The notes under the pieces were generated by a model. The model worked only from the letters and a program-made list of their open reading frames with translations. It searched no databases and had not been told where the DNA came from. Both the position numbers and the translations under genes were made by a program. From Candidatus Cohnella colombiensis (GTDB taxonomy: Bacteria; Bacillota; Bacilli; Paenibacillales; Paenibacillaceae), in the NCBI GenBank assembly GCA_029203125.1, contig CP119317.1, forward strand, positions 124,001 to 188,000: DNA of 64,000 nucleotides, in the 5' to 3' direction. The stretch's first letter is position 1. Each line of letters opens with the position of its first letter. Positions 45,301-53,922 of this stretch are shown here, in pieces.

Positions 45301-46269
45301 ATGAAAGCGATACCGGAAAGTGGTACCTCGGCGGTCGTGGAATCGGAACCATCGAAAATTTCGAAATTTCTCAAGCGAGCTATCCAAAATCGGTATTTGT
45401 ACTTAATGTCGTTGCCGTTCGTGGCTTGGGCGTTCCTCTTTACCTATTACCCCTTATGGGGTTGGATAATGGCATTTCAGAAGTACAAGCCAAAGCTCTC
45501 AGTATGGGAGCGGGAATGGGTCGGATTTGATAACTTTCGGATGCTCTTCCATGATGATACGTTTTATCTGGTAATGCGCAATACGCTTGCGATGAGTTTC
45601 ATGTCGTTGATCGCAGGCTTTACAATTCCAATCATTTTCGCGCTATTACTCAACGAAGTAAAACAAATGGCGTTCAAGAAAACGGTGCAAACGATCTCGT
45701 ATTTGCCACACTTCGTCTCTTGGGCGGTCGTCGCAGGTATCGTGTCCAAGATGCTATCGACCGACAATGGAGCGATTAACGATTTGCTAGTGTGGGTCGG
45801 AATAATCGATGAACCCGTTCAATGGCTGGCAAAGGGGCATTACTTTTGGGGAATTGTAACGCTGTCAGATGTCTGGAAGGAAACAGGCTGGAATGCGATC
45901 ATCTACTTGGCGGCGATGGCAGGCATTGCACCGGAGCTTTACGAAGCAGCCAGGGTCGATGGTGCTAGCCGAATACGGCAAATGTGGCATATTACATTGC
46001 CTAGCATTCGTCCGACAATTATTATTCTCATGATCCTGTCGATCGGCAACCTGATCAACATCGGCTTCGAGAAGCAGTTCCTGCTCGGTAATAATCTTGT
46101 TGTAGATTACTCGAAGGTGCTCGATCTGTACGCGCTAGAGTATGGAATTAAGATCAACCGGATTTCATTCGCTACGGCGATCAACATATTCAACTCAGTC
46201 GTCGCAATCATTCTGCTCTTCACGGCAAACGGACTTTTCAAGCGATTCTCGAAAGAAAGCGTATTCTAG
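45301..46269 (+). CDS. Sugar ABC transporter permease, LplB type
   Basis: A 322-residue permease: a hydrophilic N-terminus, NRYLYLMSLPFVAWAFLF as first membrane segment, and the EAA loop 'YEAARVDGASRIRQM' (about 215-229). It is a close counterpart of the protein at 2077. AGGAGG precedes the ATG at 45301. It forms the channel with the LplC-type permease 12 bases downstream, and receives sugar from the lipoprotein at 47291. Context with xylanases suggests xylo-oligosaccharide import. Confidence 0.93.
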   Translation: MKAIPESGTSAVVESEPSKISKFLKRAIQNRYLYLMSLPFVAWAFLFTYYPLWGWIMAFQKYKPKLSVWEREWVGFDNFRMLFHDDTFYLVMRNTLAMSFMSLIAGFTIPIIFALLLNEVKQMAFKKTVQTISYLPHFVSWAVVAGIVSKMLSTDNGAINDLLVWVGIIDEPVQWLAKGHYFWGIVTLSDVWKETGWNAIIYLAAMAGIAPELYEAARVDGASRIRQMWHITLPSIRPTIIILMILSIGNLINIGFEKQFLLGNNLVVDYSKVLDLYALEYGIKINRISFATAINIFNSVVAIILLFTANGLFKRFSKESVF

Positions 46270-46281
46270 GAGGTGACCCGC

Positions 46282-47187
46282 ATGTCGGCTCGCAGCATTC
46301 GCAGAGGCGTCTCCCGGTCCGAAAGGATTTTCGACGTTCTCATCTACACTTTTCTCATCGTCGCAGCGTTCGTCACGCTCTACCCATTTCTCAACGTGCT
46401 CGCTATATCGTTGAATGATTCGACTGACAGCGTGCGTGGCGGAATTACAATCTTCCCTCGTCAATTCTCGTTGGATAATTATAAAGCGATCTTCACGTAC
46501 GATACGCTGTTTACCGGCTTCAAAAATTCATTGCTACGTACACTCATCGGGTCTGTACTCGGATTGCTCAGTGCATCGATGCTTGCATATACACTTGCGC
46601 GACGCGATTTCCAAGGACGCAAGTTCGTATCGACATACTTGGCCATCACGATGTACGTTACTGCCGGATTGATTCCGTTCTATATTTTGATAAAAGATTT
46701 GCATATGATGAATACTTTCGCGGTATATGTTCTTCCTGGTATTGTTAGCGCATTTAACGTTTTCGTTGTCAGGTCGTTCATGGACGGCATTCCTTACGAA
46801 ATTCAGGAATCGGCTAAGATAGACGGAGCTAACGATTTTACAATCTATTGGCGAATCATCTTGCCGATGACGAAACCCGCGCTTGCGACGATCGGTCTGT
46901 TTCTAGCGGTCGGCCAGTGGAACTCTTGGTTCGATACTTACTTGTACAACGGTTCTAGCGAGCAGTTGACGACATTGCAATTCGAGCTTGTGAAAGTACT
47001 TCAAAGTACGACAAACAATTCCGGCGATTATCGATCACCGAACATTAGCCAAATCACGAACACTGTCTCACCAGATTCGGTTAAGATGGCAATCACGATT
47101 TTCGTCTCGGTGCCGATCCTGCTCGTCTATCCGTTCCTGCAGCGTTATTTCGTCAAAGGCTTGACGCTTGGCTCGGTCAAAGGCTGA
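46282..47187 (+). CDS. Sugar ABC transporter permease, LplC type
   Basis: A 301-residue permease with the EAA loop 'QESAKIDGANDFTIYWR' (about 180-196) and the usual end RYFVKGLTLGSVKG. The ATG at 46282 follows AGGAGG by seven bases; a GTG at 46273 overlaps the site itself. It is second in the transporter operon. The strong sequence resemblance of its C-terminus to 3001-3885 shows common ancestry of the two systems. Confidence 0.93.
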   Translation: MSARSIRRGVSRSERIFDVLIYTFLIVAAFVTLYPFLNVLAISLNDSTDSVRGGITIFPRQFSLDNYKAIFTYDTLFTGFKNSLLRTLIGSVLGLLSASMLAYTLARRDFQGRKFVSTYLAITMYVTAGLIPFYILIKDLHMMNTFAVYVLPGIVSAFNVFVVRSFMDGIPYEIQESAKIDGANDFTIYWRIILPMTKPALATIGLFLAVGQWNSWFDTYLYNGSSEQLTTLQFELVKVLQSTTNNSGDYRSPNISQITNTVSPDSVKMAITIFVSVPILLVYPFLQRYFVKGLTLGSVKG

Positions 47188-47235
47188 TCGATCCGTGCGA
47201 AAACCTTTCCCGGGCAGGCATTAACAGCGGTATCA

Positions 47236-47249
47236 ACGGGTTCGCCCGT
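47236..47249 (+). promoter_or_regulatory. UUCG-tetraloop hairpin before the binding-protein gene
   Basis: ACGGG-TTCG-CCCGT, a perfect 5-bp stem closed by the very stable UUCG tetraloop. It sits between the permease stop and the binding-protein start, where it could mark a processing point or stabilise the downstream message. Confidence 0.5.
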
Positions 47250-47290
47250 AATACAATAAGCAATTGAAATATACATTAGGAGGGTACAAA

Positions 47291-49015
47291 ATGGCATCAA
47301 AGAGAAAATGGCCAGGCCTCGTGTTAAGCGTTGCGCTTCTGGCAGGTTTGCTAGCCGCTTGTGGCACGAAAGACAACAAAGGTTCTAGTAGTCCTAGCGC
47401 CTCCCCGAGTGATTCGAGCTCGCCAACTGCTTCTCAGCCAGCTGAAAAGCTTGCACCGCTCACACTCACTTATTACAGCGAAGATGTAAACCCTAACTGG
47501 GCGAACAATCAGGATGACACAGGTAAAGCACTAATTGAAATGACGGGCATCACGTTGGATGCGGAATTTGCTGTTGGTGACGCTGTACAGAAATCTGCGC
47601 TCATTGCCTCTAGCGGAGAATATCCGGATCTTATCAGTGCAAAAACAAGCATTAGCAAATTCGTGGACGCTGGCGCTGTGCTAGATTTGACCGATTTAAT
47701 CGAGCAGCATGCTCCGAACTTGAAGAAGCTGTTCGAAGGCAAAATGAATCGCCTTAAGTATAGCGAATCCGATCAAGCGATTTACGTTATTCCTTCGTAT
47801 GACGGTATTGATAAACAAGATTTTGATACTGGCGGAGGTTTCGAGCTGCAGCATCGTGTCGTCAAAGAACTCGGCTATCCGACGATCCGCACGGTCACGG
47901 ATTATGAGAATGCGATCAAAGCATACCTCGAAAAACATCCAAAGGACGAGAACGGCAATCCGAACATCGGTCTTTCACTTATTGCTGACGACTGGCGGAT
48001 GTACATCGGTGTCACGAATCCCGCATTCCAGGTTACTGGTGGCTCCGATGATGGAGAATACTATGTTGACATCGACACGAATGAAGTAACGTATCACTTC
48101 CGTCGTCCTGCAGAGAAAGAATACTTCCGCTGGCTGAATCACATGAATGCGGAAGGGCTGCTTGACAAAGAATCTTTCGTTCAAAAGTATGACCAATACA
48201 AAGCAAAAATCGCAACGGGTCGCGTTCTTGGCTTGATTGACCAAAAGTGGGAATTTGACGATGGTCAAAAAGCGTTGAAGGCAGAAGGAAAGTTTGATCA
48301 AGCTTACGGTCATTATCCAGTAACAATGTCAACAGATTTTAAAAACACGACATTCTGGCCAACAGGCTTCACAGGCGGTTCCGGTGTTGCGATCTCGGTG
48401 AACAATCCGGATCCGGTACGTACGATCAAGTATTTGGACTATCTTGCTTCCGAAGAAGGTCAAATACTCGTGAACTGGGGTATCGAAGGCAAGCATTACA
48501 ACATCGAGAACGGCAAGCGCGTCATTCCGGCAGAAGTCAACAATCGCAAAGTTAACGATGCGATCAATTTCCAAAAGGAATCCGGAATCGGAAGCTACAA
48601 CTTGCTGAGCGGTCACTACGGCGACGGCGTCAAAGATTCAACAGGCAATTACTTCACTACGAGGTATCCAGAGCAATTAATAGTCGATTATAGTGACGTG
48701 GAAAAAGAAGTTCTTTCTGCGTACAAGGCAACGACCTGGAAAGATCTCTTCCCACAAGAAACTGAGTTTAAGACAAAGCCATGGGGTGCTCTCTGGAACA
48801 TTCCGATCCCGAGTGATAGCGAGCTTGTAGTCCTCGAGGAGAAGATCAAGAACATCACATGGAAACGGATTCCTGAGGCGATTCTTGCTAAGCCAGAGAA
48901 ATTCGACGAGATCTGGGACAAATTCTTGAACGATATCGAAGCGGCAGGTGTCAAAAAGGCAGAAGGACTTCGTCAAGAGTTGTTAAATGAGCGCCTGAGT
49001 TTATGGGGTAGCTGA
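47291..49015 (+). CDS. Sugar ABC transporter substrate-binding lipoprotein
   Basis: A 574-residue family-1 binding protein. The signal ends in LLAAC (Cys about residue 24) and a Ser/Pro-rich linker follows. The mature part begins LTLTYYSEDVNPNWANNQ and is typical of the large LipO-like group. AGGAGG precedes the ATG at 47291; the frame is open to 47264 without a site. It is the third gene after the two permeases, in contrast to the first-place binding protein at 300. Substrate is not readable; xylo-oligosaccharides are inferred from two GH10 genes nearby. Confidence 0.93.
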   Translation: MASKRKWPGLVLSVALLAGLLAACGTKDNKGSSSPSASPSDSSSPTASQPAEKLAPLTLTYYSEDVNPNWANNQDDTGKALIEMTGITLDAEFAVGDAVQKSALIASSGEYPDLISAKTSISKFVDAGAVLDLTDLIEQHAPNLKKLFEGKMNRLKYSESDQAIYVIPSYDGIDKQDFDTGGGFELQHRVVKELGYPTIRTVTDYENAIKAYLEKHPKDENGNPNIGLSLIADDWRMYIGVTNPAFQVTGGSDDGEYYVDIDTNEVTYHFRRPAEKEYFRWLNHMNAEGLLDKESFVQKYDQYKAKIATGRVLGLIDQKWEFDDGQKALKAEGKFDQAYGHYPVTMSTDFKNTTFWPTGFTGGSGVAISVNNPDPVRTIKYLDYLASEEGQILVNWGIEGKHYNIENGKRVIPAEVNNRKVNDAINFQKESGIGSYNLLSGHYGDGVKDSTGNYFTTRYPEQLIVDYSDVEKEVLSAYKATTWKDLFPQETEFKTKPWGALWNIPIPSDSELVVLEEKIKNITWKRIPEAILAKPEKFDEIWDKFLNDIEAAGVKKAEGLRQELLNERLSLWGS

Positions 49016-49031
49016 TCTTGAAGCAATAATT

Positions 49032-49072
49032 AAACCGGATGAGCGGATCAATTCCGTCTCATCCGGTTTTTT
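49032..49072 (+). terminator. Rho-independent terminator of the transporter operon
   Basis: AAACCGGATGAG / CTCATCCGGTTT, with a further CGGA / TCCG inner pair, followed by TTTT. Confidence 0.88.
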
Positions 49073-49116
49073 CGACATTACGTATAACGGACTGTAATCG
49101 TTCATCCGTACAGAAG

Positions 49117-50475
49117 TTAACCTAAATCATGACCGGTTATTATGATGTAAGCGACTAGGAAAATATTTAAAGATAGAATAATCACAGTAGAAAGCCAAGA
49201 TAATACTTTAACCCAAGTTCGGTTTGCAAACTCTCCCATCTTCCTTTTATCGCTTGTGAATAATACGAGCGGAATAACTGCAAAGGGCAATTGTAAACTG
49301 AGTACAACTTGGCTCCATAAGAGTAAATCCCCTGTTCCCTTTGACCCGGCAATCCACGTAACAACAAATGCTGGCACGACAGCTATTAATCGAGTAATTA
49401 TACGGCGTAGCCATGGGGTGACTCTAAGGTTCACAAATCCTTCCATTACAATTTGTCCTGCTAATGTTCCAGTGATCGTTGAATTTTGACCAGATGCGAG
49501 CAAAGCAACAGCAAATAAAGTGCTTGCAATTCCTACGCCTACAGTAGGGCTCAATAGTTGATAAGCTCCTTCAATTTCAGAAACATCCAAACCTTTTCCG
49601 TGGAAAGCAGCCGCACCAAGAATAAGAATGGCAGAGTTTATTAAGAAGGCAATAATTAGTGATATATTCGAATCCAATATAGAAAACTTCAAAGCTTCTT
49701 TCCGACCTTCTTTATTTCGTTTGAATTGTCTTGTTTGCACGATGGACGAGTGCAAATAAAGATTATGTGGCATTACAGTTGCTCCTAAGATCCCTAAAGA
49801 GATAAACAACATCTCCGGATTTGTAACAATTTCAAACCTCGGTACATAACCACCTAATAACGCTGATATTTCTGGTTTTGAAACGATCACTTCAAATACG
49901 AATACAATGAATATCGTCGCCATTAAGACGATGATGATGGATTCAATAATACGAAACCCTTTCTTCTGTAAAAGCAACAAAAGCAACACATCTAGTGTTG
50001 TTATTAAAATACCCAGTAGTAACGGTATTCCGAATAGTAAATTAAGAGCGATGGCCGATCCGATAACCTCTGCTAAATCACACGCAATAATTGCAATCTC
50101 GGATAAAATCCAAAGAATAATCGATGTTTTTTTTCCAACCGCATCTCTAGTCGCTTGGGCTAAATCCCGACCCGTCACAACCCCTAATTTTGCCGCCAGA
50201 GATTGAAGTAACATTGCAATCAAATTGGAAATTAGAATAACAGACAACAAGGTATAGCCAAAACGCGCTCCCCCAGCAATTGATGTCGCCCAGTTGCCAG
50301 GGTCCACATAACCTACAGCTACTAACGATCCTGGGCCTGCAAAAGCAAAAAACTTCCGCCAAAATTTCACCTTGTCTGGAACTTTAATAGAGTTGTTAAC
50401 TTCCTCCAAGCTTACATTAGAACTGCGTCGTAGCCACCCGGTATTTTCCTGTACCTGTTCAACCTGACCATTCAT
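49117..50475 (-). CDS. mntH: Nramp-type manganese transporter
   Basis: A 452-residue membrane protein with about 11 helices. The Nramp metal-site motif in helix 1 is YVDPGNWATS, and helix 6 has GATVMPHNLYLHSS (the conserved MPH). This is the proton-coupled Mn2+ (and Fe2+) importer MntH. The ATG at 50475 has GAGGGTG upstream. Several MntR-like palindromes lie upstream, as in Bacillus mntH, so repression by Mn-bound MntR is expected. It is a single-gene unit convergent with the transporter operon. Confidence 0.93.
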   Translation of the reverse strand: MNGQVEQVQENTGWLRRSSNVSLEEVNNSIKVPDKVKFWRKFFAFAGPGSLVAVGYVDPGNWATSIAGGARFGYTLLSVILISNLIAMLLQSLAAKLGVVTGRDLAQATRDAVGKKTSIILWILSEIAIIACDLAEVIGSAIALNLLFGIPLLLGILITTLDVLLLLLLQKKGFRIIESIIIVLMATIFIVFVFEVIVSKPEISALLGGYVPRFEIVTNPEMLFISLGILGATVMPHNLYLHSSIVQTRQFKRNKEGRKEALKFSILDSNISLIIAFLINSAILILGAAAFHGKGLDVSEIEGAYQLLSPTVGVGIASTLFAVALLASGQNSTITGTLAGQIVMEGFVNLRVTPWLRRIITRLIAVVPAFVVTWIAGSKGTGDLLLWSQVVLSLQLPFAVIPLVLFTSDKRKMGEFANRTWVKVLSWLSTVIILSLNIFLVAYIIITGHDLG

Positions 50476-50946
50476 TTATTTGTCACACCCTCGCTATACG
50501 TACAATCTTTCCCTAGGTAAACTTTTTTTGATCTAACAAAATTTTATTCCTCAGGGCAACTAATTGCAAGTTTTTTTTATGCACTTTTTTATTTTTTTTT
50601 GATGTAATTACTCGCACGAACTATGATATTAACCTATTGCGCAAATGTTTCCTATAGGACAAAAACTTTGCCTAGGGCAAAAAAAGCGGCGAAATGTCAG
50701 TAACGCTAATGCGTGCGTCTGAATTTCAAGCTTTAACAGGTTGGGAAGGCTAAAGAAGCTTGGCGTTCACGTTGCTAGGTTACCGCAGATTATATTAATT
50801 CGAGACAAATTCGCTCAATTGATAGAGTATAAGAGGCTAAGAAAGAGTATCGTGCGGATTGCAAAACAGGTAAAGGTAGGCGGAGGATTTTATTAATAAG
50901 TTGAGGTAAACAGAGGTTAACCAAAGACTTACGGAGGAAGTGAAAG
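50476..50946. other. Intergenic region with MntR-like boxes
   Basis: 470 bases. 50508-50681 holds candidate MntR sites (see next entry). From about 50690 to 50946 no coding frame, RNA or hairpin was recognised; the sequence is A-rich and may be decayed. Confidence 0.6.
50508..50681. promoter_or_regulatory. Cluster of MntR-like operators upstream of mntH
   Basis: TTTCCCTAGGTAAAC (50508-50522), GTTTCCTATAGGACAAA (50647-50663, reverse TTTGTCCTATAGGAAAC) and TTTGCCTAGGGCAAA (50667-50681), with a weaker TTCCTCAGGGCAAC at 50547. They resemble the MntR site TTTGCCTTAAGGAAAC. The first lies close to the expected promoter. Confidence 0.68.
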
Positions 50947-51576
50947 CTAAGAGGCTAACGCTTCTTTCGTAATCTTTTCAATATCGATAGGGGATTTTGA
51001 TCCTTCGCTTACCAAATCGGGCAAGATATCCTGAAGAAAATAATTAACGCAATGAAGTTTAATTTGTTTAATTTTGATAAGCGCATTTCGATACATGACG
51101 ATAAATTCTTTTTCGGTGTTCCCTCGTTGTAGCTCTGCAAAAGCTTCATAGATCTGATCCATTTTATCAGCAACTTCTAAGATGAGTCCTTCCACTGAAT
51201 CGTCTTTGCCTTCACGTAATTGTCTACGGAAGATAGGCTTAAATTCCTCTGGAATATGCTCATCAATGAAATGAGCGACCATTCCTTCTTCTACTTGCTG
51301 CAGCATGGATCGAAGCTCTAGAGAATAGTGCTTCACGGGCGTTTTAATATCCCCAATGAAGATTTCACCATAATCATGACTGCTTGTTACTTCATATAGC
51401 TTCTTCCAATCTACAGTGACTCCGTTGCTTTCTTCGATGTCCGCCAACGTTTTCGCATATTGAACGACCTTCCAAGAGTGAGCCGATACGCTATGCTCTT
51501 GAAACTTGAATTTACCTGGGCAGCGAATAATGCGCTCAAGATCGTTTAGCGATTGAAAATACGTGTGAATACCCAT
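50947..51576 (-). CDS. YfbR-like HD-domain phosphohydrolase
   Basis: A 209-residue HD hydrolase: EHSVSAHSW near residue 27, the HD pair in SHDYGEIFIGDI (about 66-77), and VADKMDQIYEAF. This matches YfbR/YpgQ-type 5'-deoxynucleotidases, which remove phosphate from dNMPs, though the exact substrate is not fixed. AAAGGAAATC precedes the ATG. It is oriented like mntH but separated by 470 bases, and 93 bases from the serine-hydrolase gene. Confidence 0.82.
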   Translation of the reverse strand: MGIHTYFQSLNDLERIIRCPGKFKFQEHSVSAHSWKVVQYAKTLADIEESNGVTVDWKKLYEVTSSHDYGEIFIGDIKTPVKHYSLELRSMLQQVEEGMVAHFIDEHIPEEFKPIFRRQLREGKDDSVEGLILEVADKMDQIYEAFAELQRGNTEKEFIVMYRNALIKIKQIKLHCVNYFLQDILPDLVSEGSKSPIDIEKITKEALAS

Positions 51577-51669
51577 AGGATGATTTCCTTTCTTTGCTGA
51601 AAATGATGTTTACATACAGCATACATTCTATTTGTTAACAGATGATTAACTTTAACTTTACAGACCTTC

Positions 51670-52596
51670 CTAATTTGTTTGAGGAGACATCAACAACGGA
51701 GCAATATGTAGACGGAAGAGATCGTGTGGGGACAAGCCCTTCTTACGCTGTTTGCGAGTGAGTACAACGACAGTCTCGAAAGTGGGTACAACAAATATAA
51801 ATTGTCCTCCAAATCCTCTCGCGTAATAGTAGTGGAGCGCATCTACACTATCAATCCACCAATGCCAGCCGTAATATCCTCGCTCAGGTGGTGTTGCAGC
51901 AATGGCCGACTTCGTTGAATGATCCACCCGGGTAAGAGGGATAATTTCCCTATTATTCCAGACCCCTTTATGTAAATAAAGCAGACCGAATTTTAGCATG
52001 TCTTGTGCAGAAAGCTGCAATCCAAATCCGCCAGTATGTATCCCCTGTGGATCACTGTTCCAGTCATATTGTTCAATTCCGAGTGGATTGAACAGATGAA
52101 GCTCGGCATAACGCGTGATTTCCATCCCTGTCGCGCGTGTTAATATCGCAGCTAGTAATTGTGATACGCCCGAATTGTAAACCATTTTAGCGCCTGGTGT
52201 ATCAGACATAGGTTGTTCAAGCACATATTGTATCCAATCCGAAGATTGGGTCATTTTTGGGAAGGAGTTGATTCCGCCAAATTCATTCCAGTGAAATCCT
52301 GCTGTCAGAGTTAGCAAATGCTCAAGTGTAATCTTCTTCTTACGTTCGTCTTGTTCATAACGCAACTGAGGGAAATAGTGTGAGATTAAAGTATCTGGCG
52401 ATGCAACGAGCTGTTGTTCCATAGCAATGCAGATGAGGGCGGATAGTACACTTTTGGTGCAGGAGTTAATAGGCATTAGCTGAGAGGAAGCATTTCTCGA
52501 TTTTTCATAGTGATACTTTAGCTCTCCGCGATAATTAATGATACAGCTACTTAAATCGTAGGCTACAATTTCGTGTGACAATGCTGTGGTATCCAT
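51670..52596 (-). CDS. Serine hydrolase, class C beta-lactamase fold
   Basis: A protein of about 308 residues. The catalytic SxxK motif is SCTKSVLSALI (about residue 49), followed by a YNSG motif (YxN, about 150) and LTLTAGFHWNEF. These are the features of penicillin-binding-protein-like esterases (beta-lactamase family PF00144). No signal peptide is visible. The start at ATG 52596 has AAGGAATGAAC upstream at normal spacing; the ATG at 52605 lies inside that site. It may be a cytoplasmic esterase; substrate unknown. Confidence 0.82.
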   Translation of the reverse strand: MDTTALSHEIVAYDLSSCIINYRGELKYHYEKSRNASSQLMPINSCTKSVLSALICIAMEQQLVASPDTLISHYFPQLRYEQDERKKKITLEHLLTLTAGFHWNEFGGINSFPKMTQSSDWIQYVLEQPMSDTPGAKMVYNSGVSQLLAAILTRATGMEITRYAELHLFNPLGIEQYDWNSDPQGIHTGGFGLQLSAQDMLKFGLLYLHKGVWNNREIIPLTRVDHSTKSAIAATPPERGYYGWHWWIDSVDALHYYYARGFGGQFIFVVPTFETVVVLTRKQRKKGLSPHDLFRLHIAPLLMSPQTN

Positions 52597-52659
52597 AGAG
52601 TTCATTCCTTAAAGTAGTAGTAATTATCATTTAATAATAATCTCTTCAGATGTCTAATC

Positions 52660-53205
52660 CTAGCCTTTATTTAATTTCTCAAACACATTATGGCTTTTCT
52701 GCTCTATATCCGGCAGATCGACACTCAACTGCTTTAATAGCTGCTTTAACTCGCCATGCGTTAAAGGCTTGGCGGATTGTGCGAGTTCATAACCAAGCTG
52801 TCCGTTTACTTCAATCGTTGCGCAATGGATGTCGGATATATGGGATATTCCAACTTGACGTATGCGCATCTCCAATTGTTCAGTAGTCATTCGTAATTTT
52901 GATAAATTTTGTGTCAAGATAACACCGTTCATGATGACTAAGGTGGGGTTACCTATAATTATAGTTTGAAATAATCTCCACTTTAATGCAACGGTTTGAA
53001 ATACGATTAGCATAGCTACAAAAATCGCAATCGTTACAATCGTTTTCCACAGCGTGTTATCAGATACGGCGTGTCCAATAATTGTACCGACTGCTAGTGT
53101 GGTGACCATTTCCAGAGGAGTCATTTCAGCGATTACTTTCTTACCAGCAATTCTGAATAAAATAAATCCTGAAATAATAATACTCAGTGCTTCCAAAGCG
53201 AACAC
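52660..53205 (-). CDS. DUF421 membrane protein (YetF/YdfR-like)
   Basis: A 181-residue protein with three N-terminal membrane helices (about 4-75), followed by the soluble DUF421 domain (about 80-180; KWRLFQTIIIGNPTLVIMNGVI and LRMTTEQLEMRIRQ). Relatives include sporulation- and stress-associated YetF-type proteins. The start is GTG at 53205 after AAAGGAGAT. It is a single gene, divergent from yuaF. Confidence 0.87.
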   Translation of the reverse strand: MFALEALSIIISGFILFRIAGKKVIAEMTPLEMVTTLAVGTIIGHAVSDNTLWKTIVTIAIFVAMLIVFQTVALKWRLFQTIIIGNPTLVIMNGVILTQNLSKLRMTTEQLEMRIRQVGISHISDIHCATIEVNGQLGYELAQSAKPLTHGELKQLLKQLSVDLPDIEQKSHNVFEKLNKG

Positions 53206-53289
53206 GGCGGGATATCTCCTTTTAAAGAAGTCGTATCACTTATTTATTGCCTCATGGACAATCATTCATACGAACATTCCATATTAATT

Positions 53290-53316
53290 AGAAACCTTCC
53301 AGTATTATCAAGCGTA
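53290..53316 (+). promoter_or_regulatory. SigW-like promoter of yuaF-floT
   Basis: AGAAAC (-35, 53290-53295), a 17-base spacer and CGTATA (-10 core CGTA at 53313-53316). The Bacillus SigW consensus is TGAAAC-N16/17-CGTA. The yuaF-yuaG operon is a known SigW target in B. subtilis, which supports the reading. Confidence 0.72.
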
Positions 53317-53351
53317 TACAATATTAACATCGAAACGTGGAGGTGATTGTA

Positions 53352-53861
53352 CTGGAAACGTTATATTTGGCACTTTTTTTAATCGGTTTGGTGTATGCAG
53401 TCATAACGATATTTATTGGGGATATATTTAGTTTTAGCTTTGATGCCAGTGGAGGGAGTCTCCCCTATTTATCCCCTACAACAATTGGCTCTTTCCTTAC
53501 AGTATTCGGAGGCTGTGGCTATTTTCTATCCGTCAACACAAGCCTTCCCGGTATTCTGATTGGTATTATCGCAAGCTTAACAGCACTCTGCATATCAGCG
53601 CTAATGTTTGTATTTATCGTATTGCCTTTGATCAGGTCGGAGAAAAATGCGGCCAAATCTTCGCAAGAAATGATCGGTAAAGTGGCGGAGGTGGTTACTA
53701 CGATTGTGGAGGGTTCCAAGGGAGAAATCATCTATGAACAAGGTGGTATCCGACTAAGTGCACCAGCTAAGCTCACGGGTCATGGAGAACCGATCACGCA
53801 AGGGGAATTGGTGAGGATTGTTGATGTCGTAAGCGGTACTTTTATCGTTAAACAAATATAA
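53352..53861 (+). CDS. yuaF: YuaF-like NfeD-family membrane protein
   Basis: An NfeD-family protein of about 169 residues: two or three membrane helices (about 4-20, 55-95), then a C-terminal OB-fold domain (about 105-168; GKVAEVVTTIVEGSKGEI and RIVDVVSGTFIVKQI). It is the partner of flotillin, encoded 61 bases downstream. The GTG at 53337 precedes the GGAGGTGA site itself. The site points to a CTG at 53352, so a CTG start is proposed; a conventional call would use 53337 or 53343 and add up to five residues. A SigW-like promoter lies at 53290. Confidence 0.8.
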   Translation: METLYLALFLIGLVYAVITIFIGDIFSFSFDASGGSLPYLSPTTIGSFLTVFGGCGYFLSVNTSLPGILIGIIASLTALCISALMFVFIVLPLIRSEKNAAKSSQEMIGKVAEVVTTIVEGSKGEIIYEQGGIRLSAPAKLTGHGEPITQGELVRIVDVVSGTFIVKQI

Positions 53862-53922
53862 TATCCCGGTTTTTCGGTAGTCTATCTGACTACATCATCA
53901 TAAGCTCAGAGGAGGAATTACA

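Noticed and set aside
50690..50946. Possible decayed gene upstream of the HD hydrolase
   Set aside because: No frame longer than about 20 codons and no similarity could be recognised.
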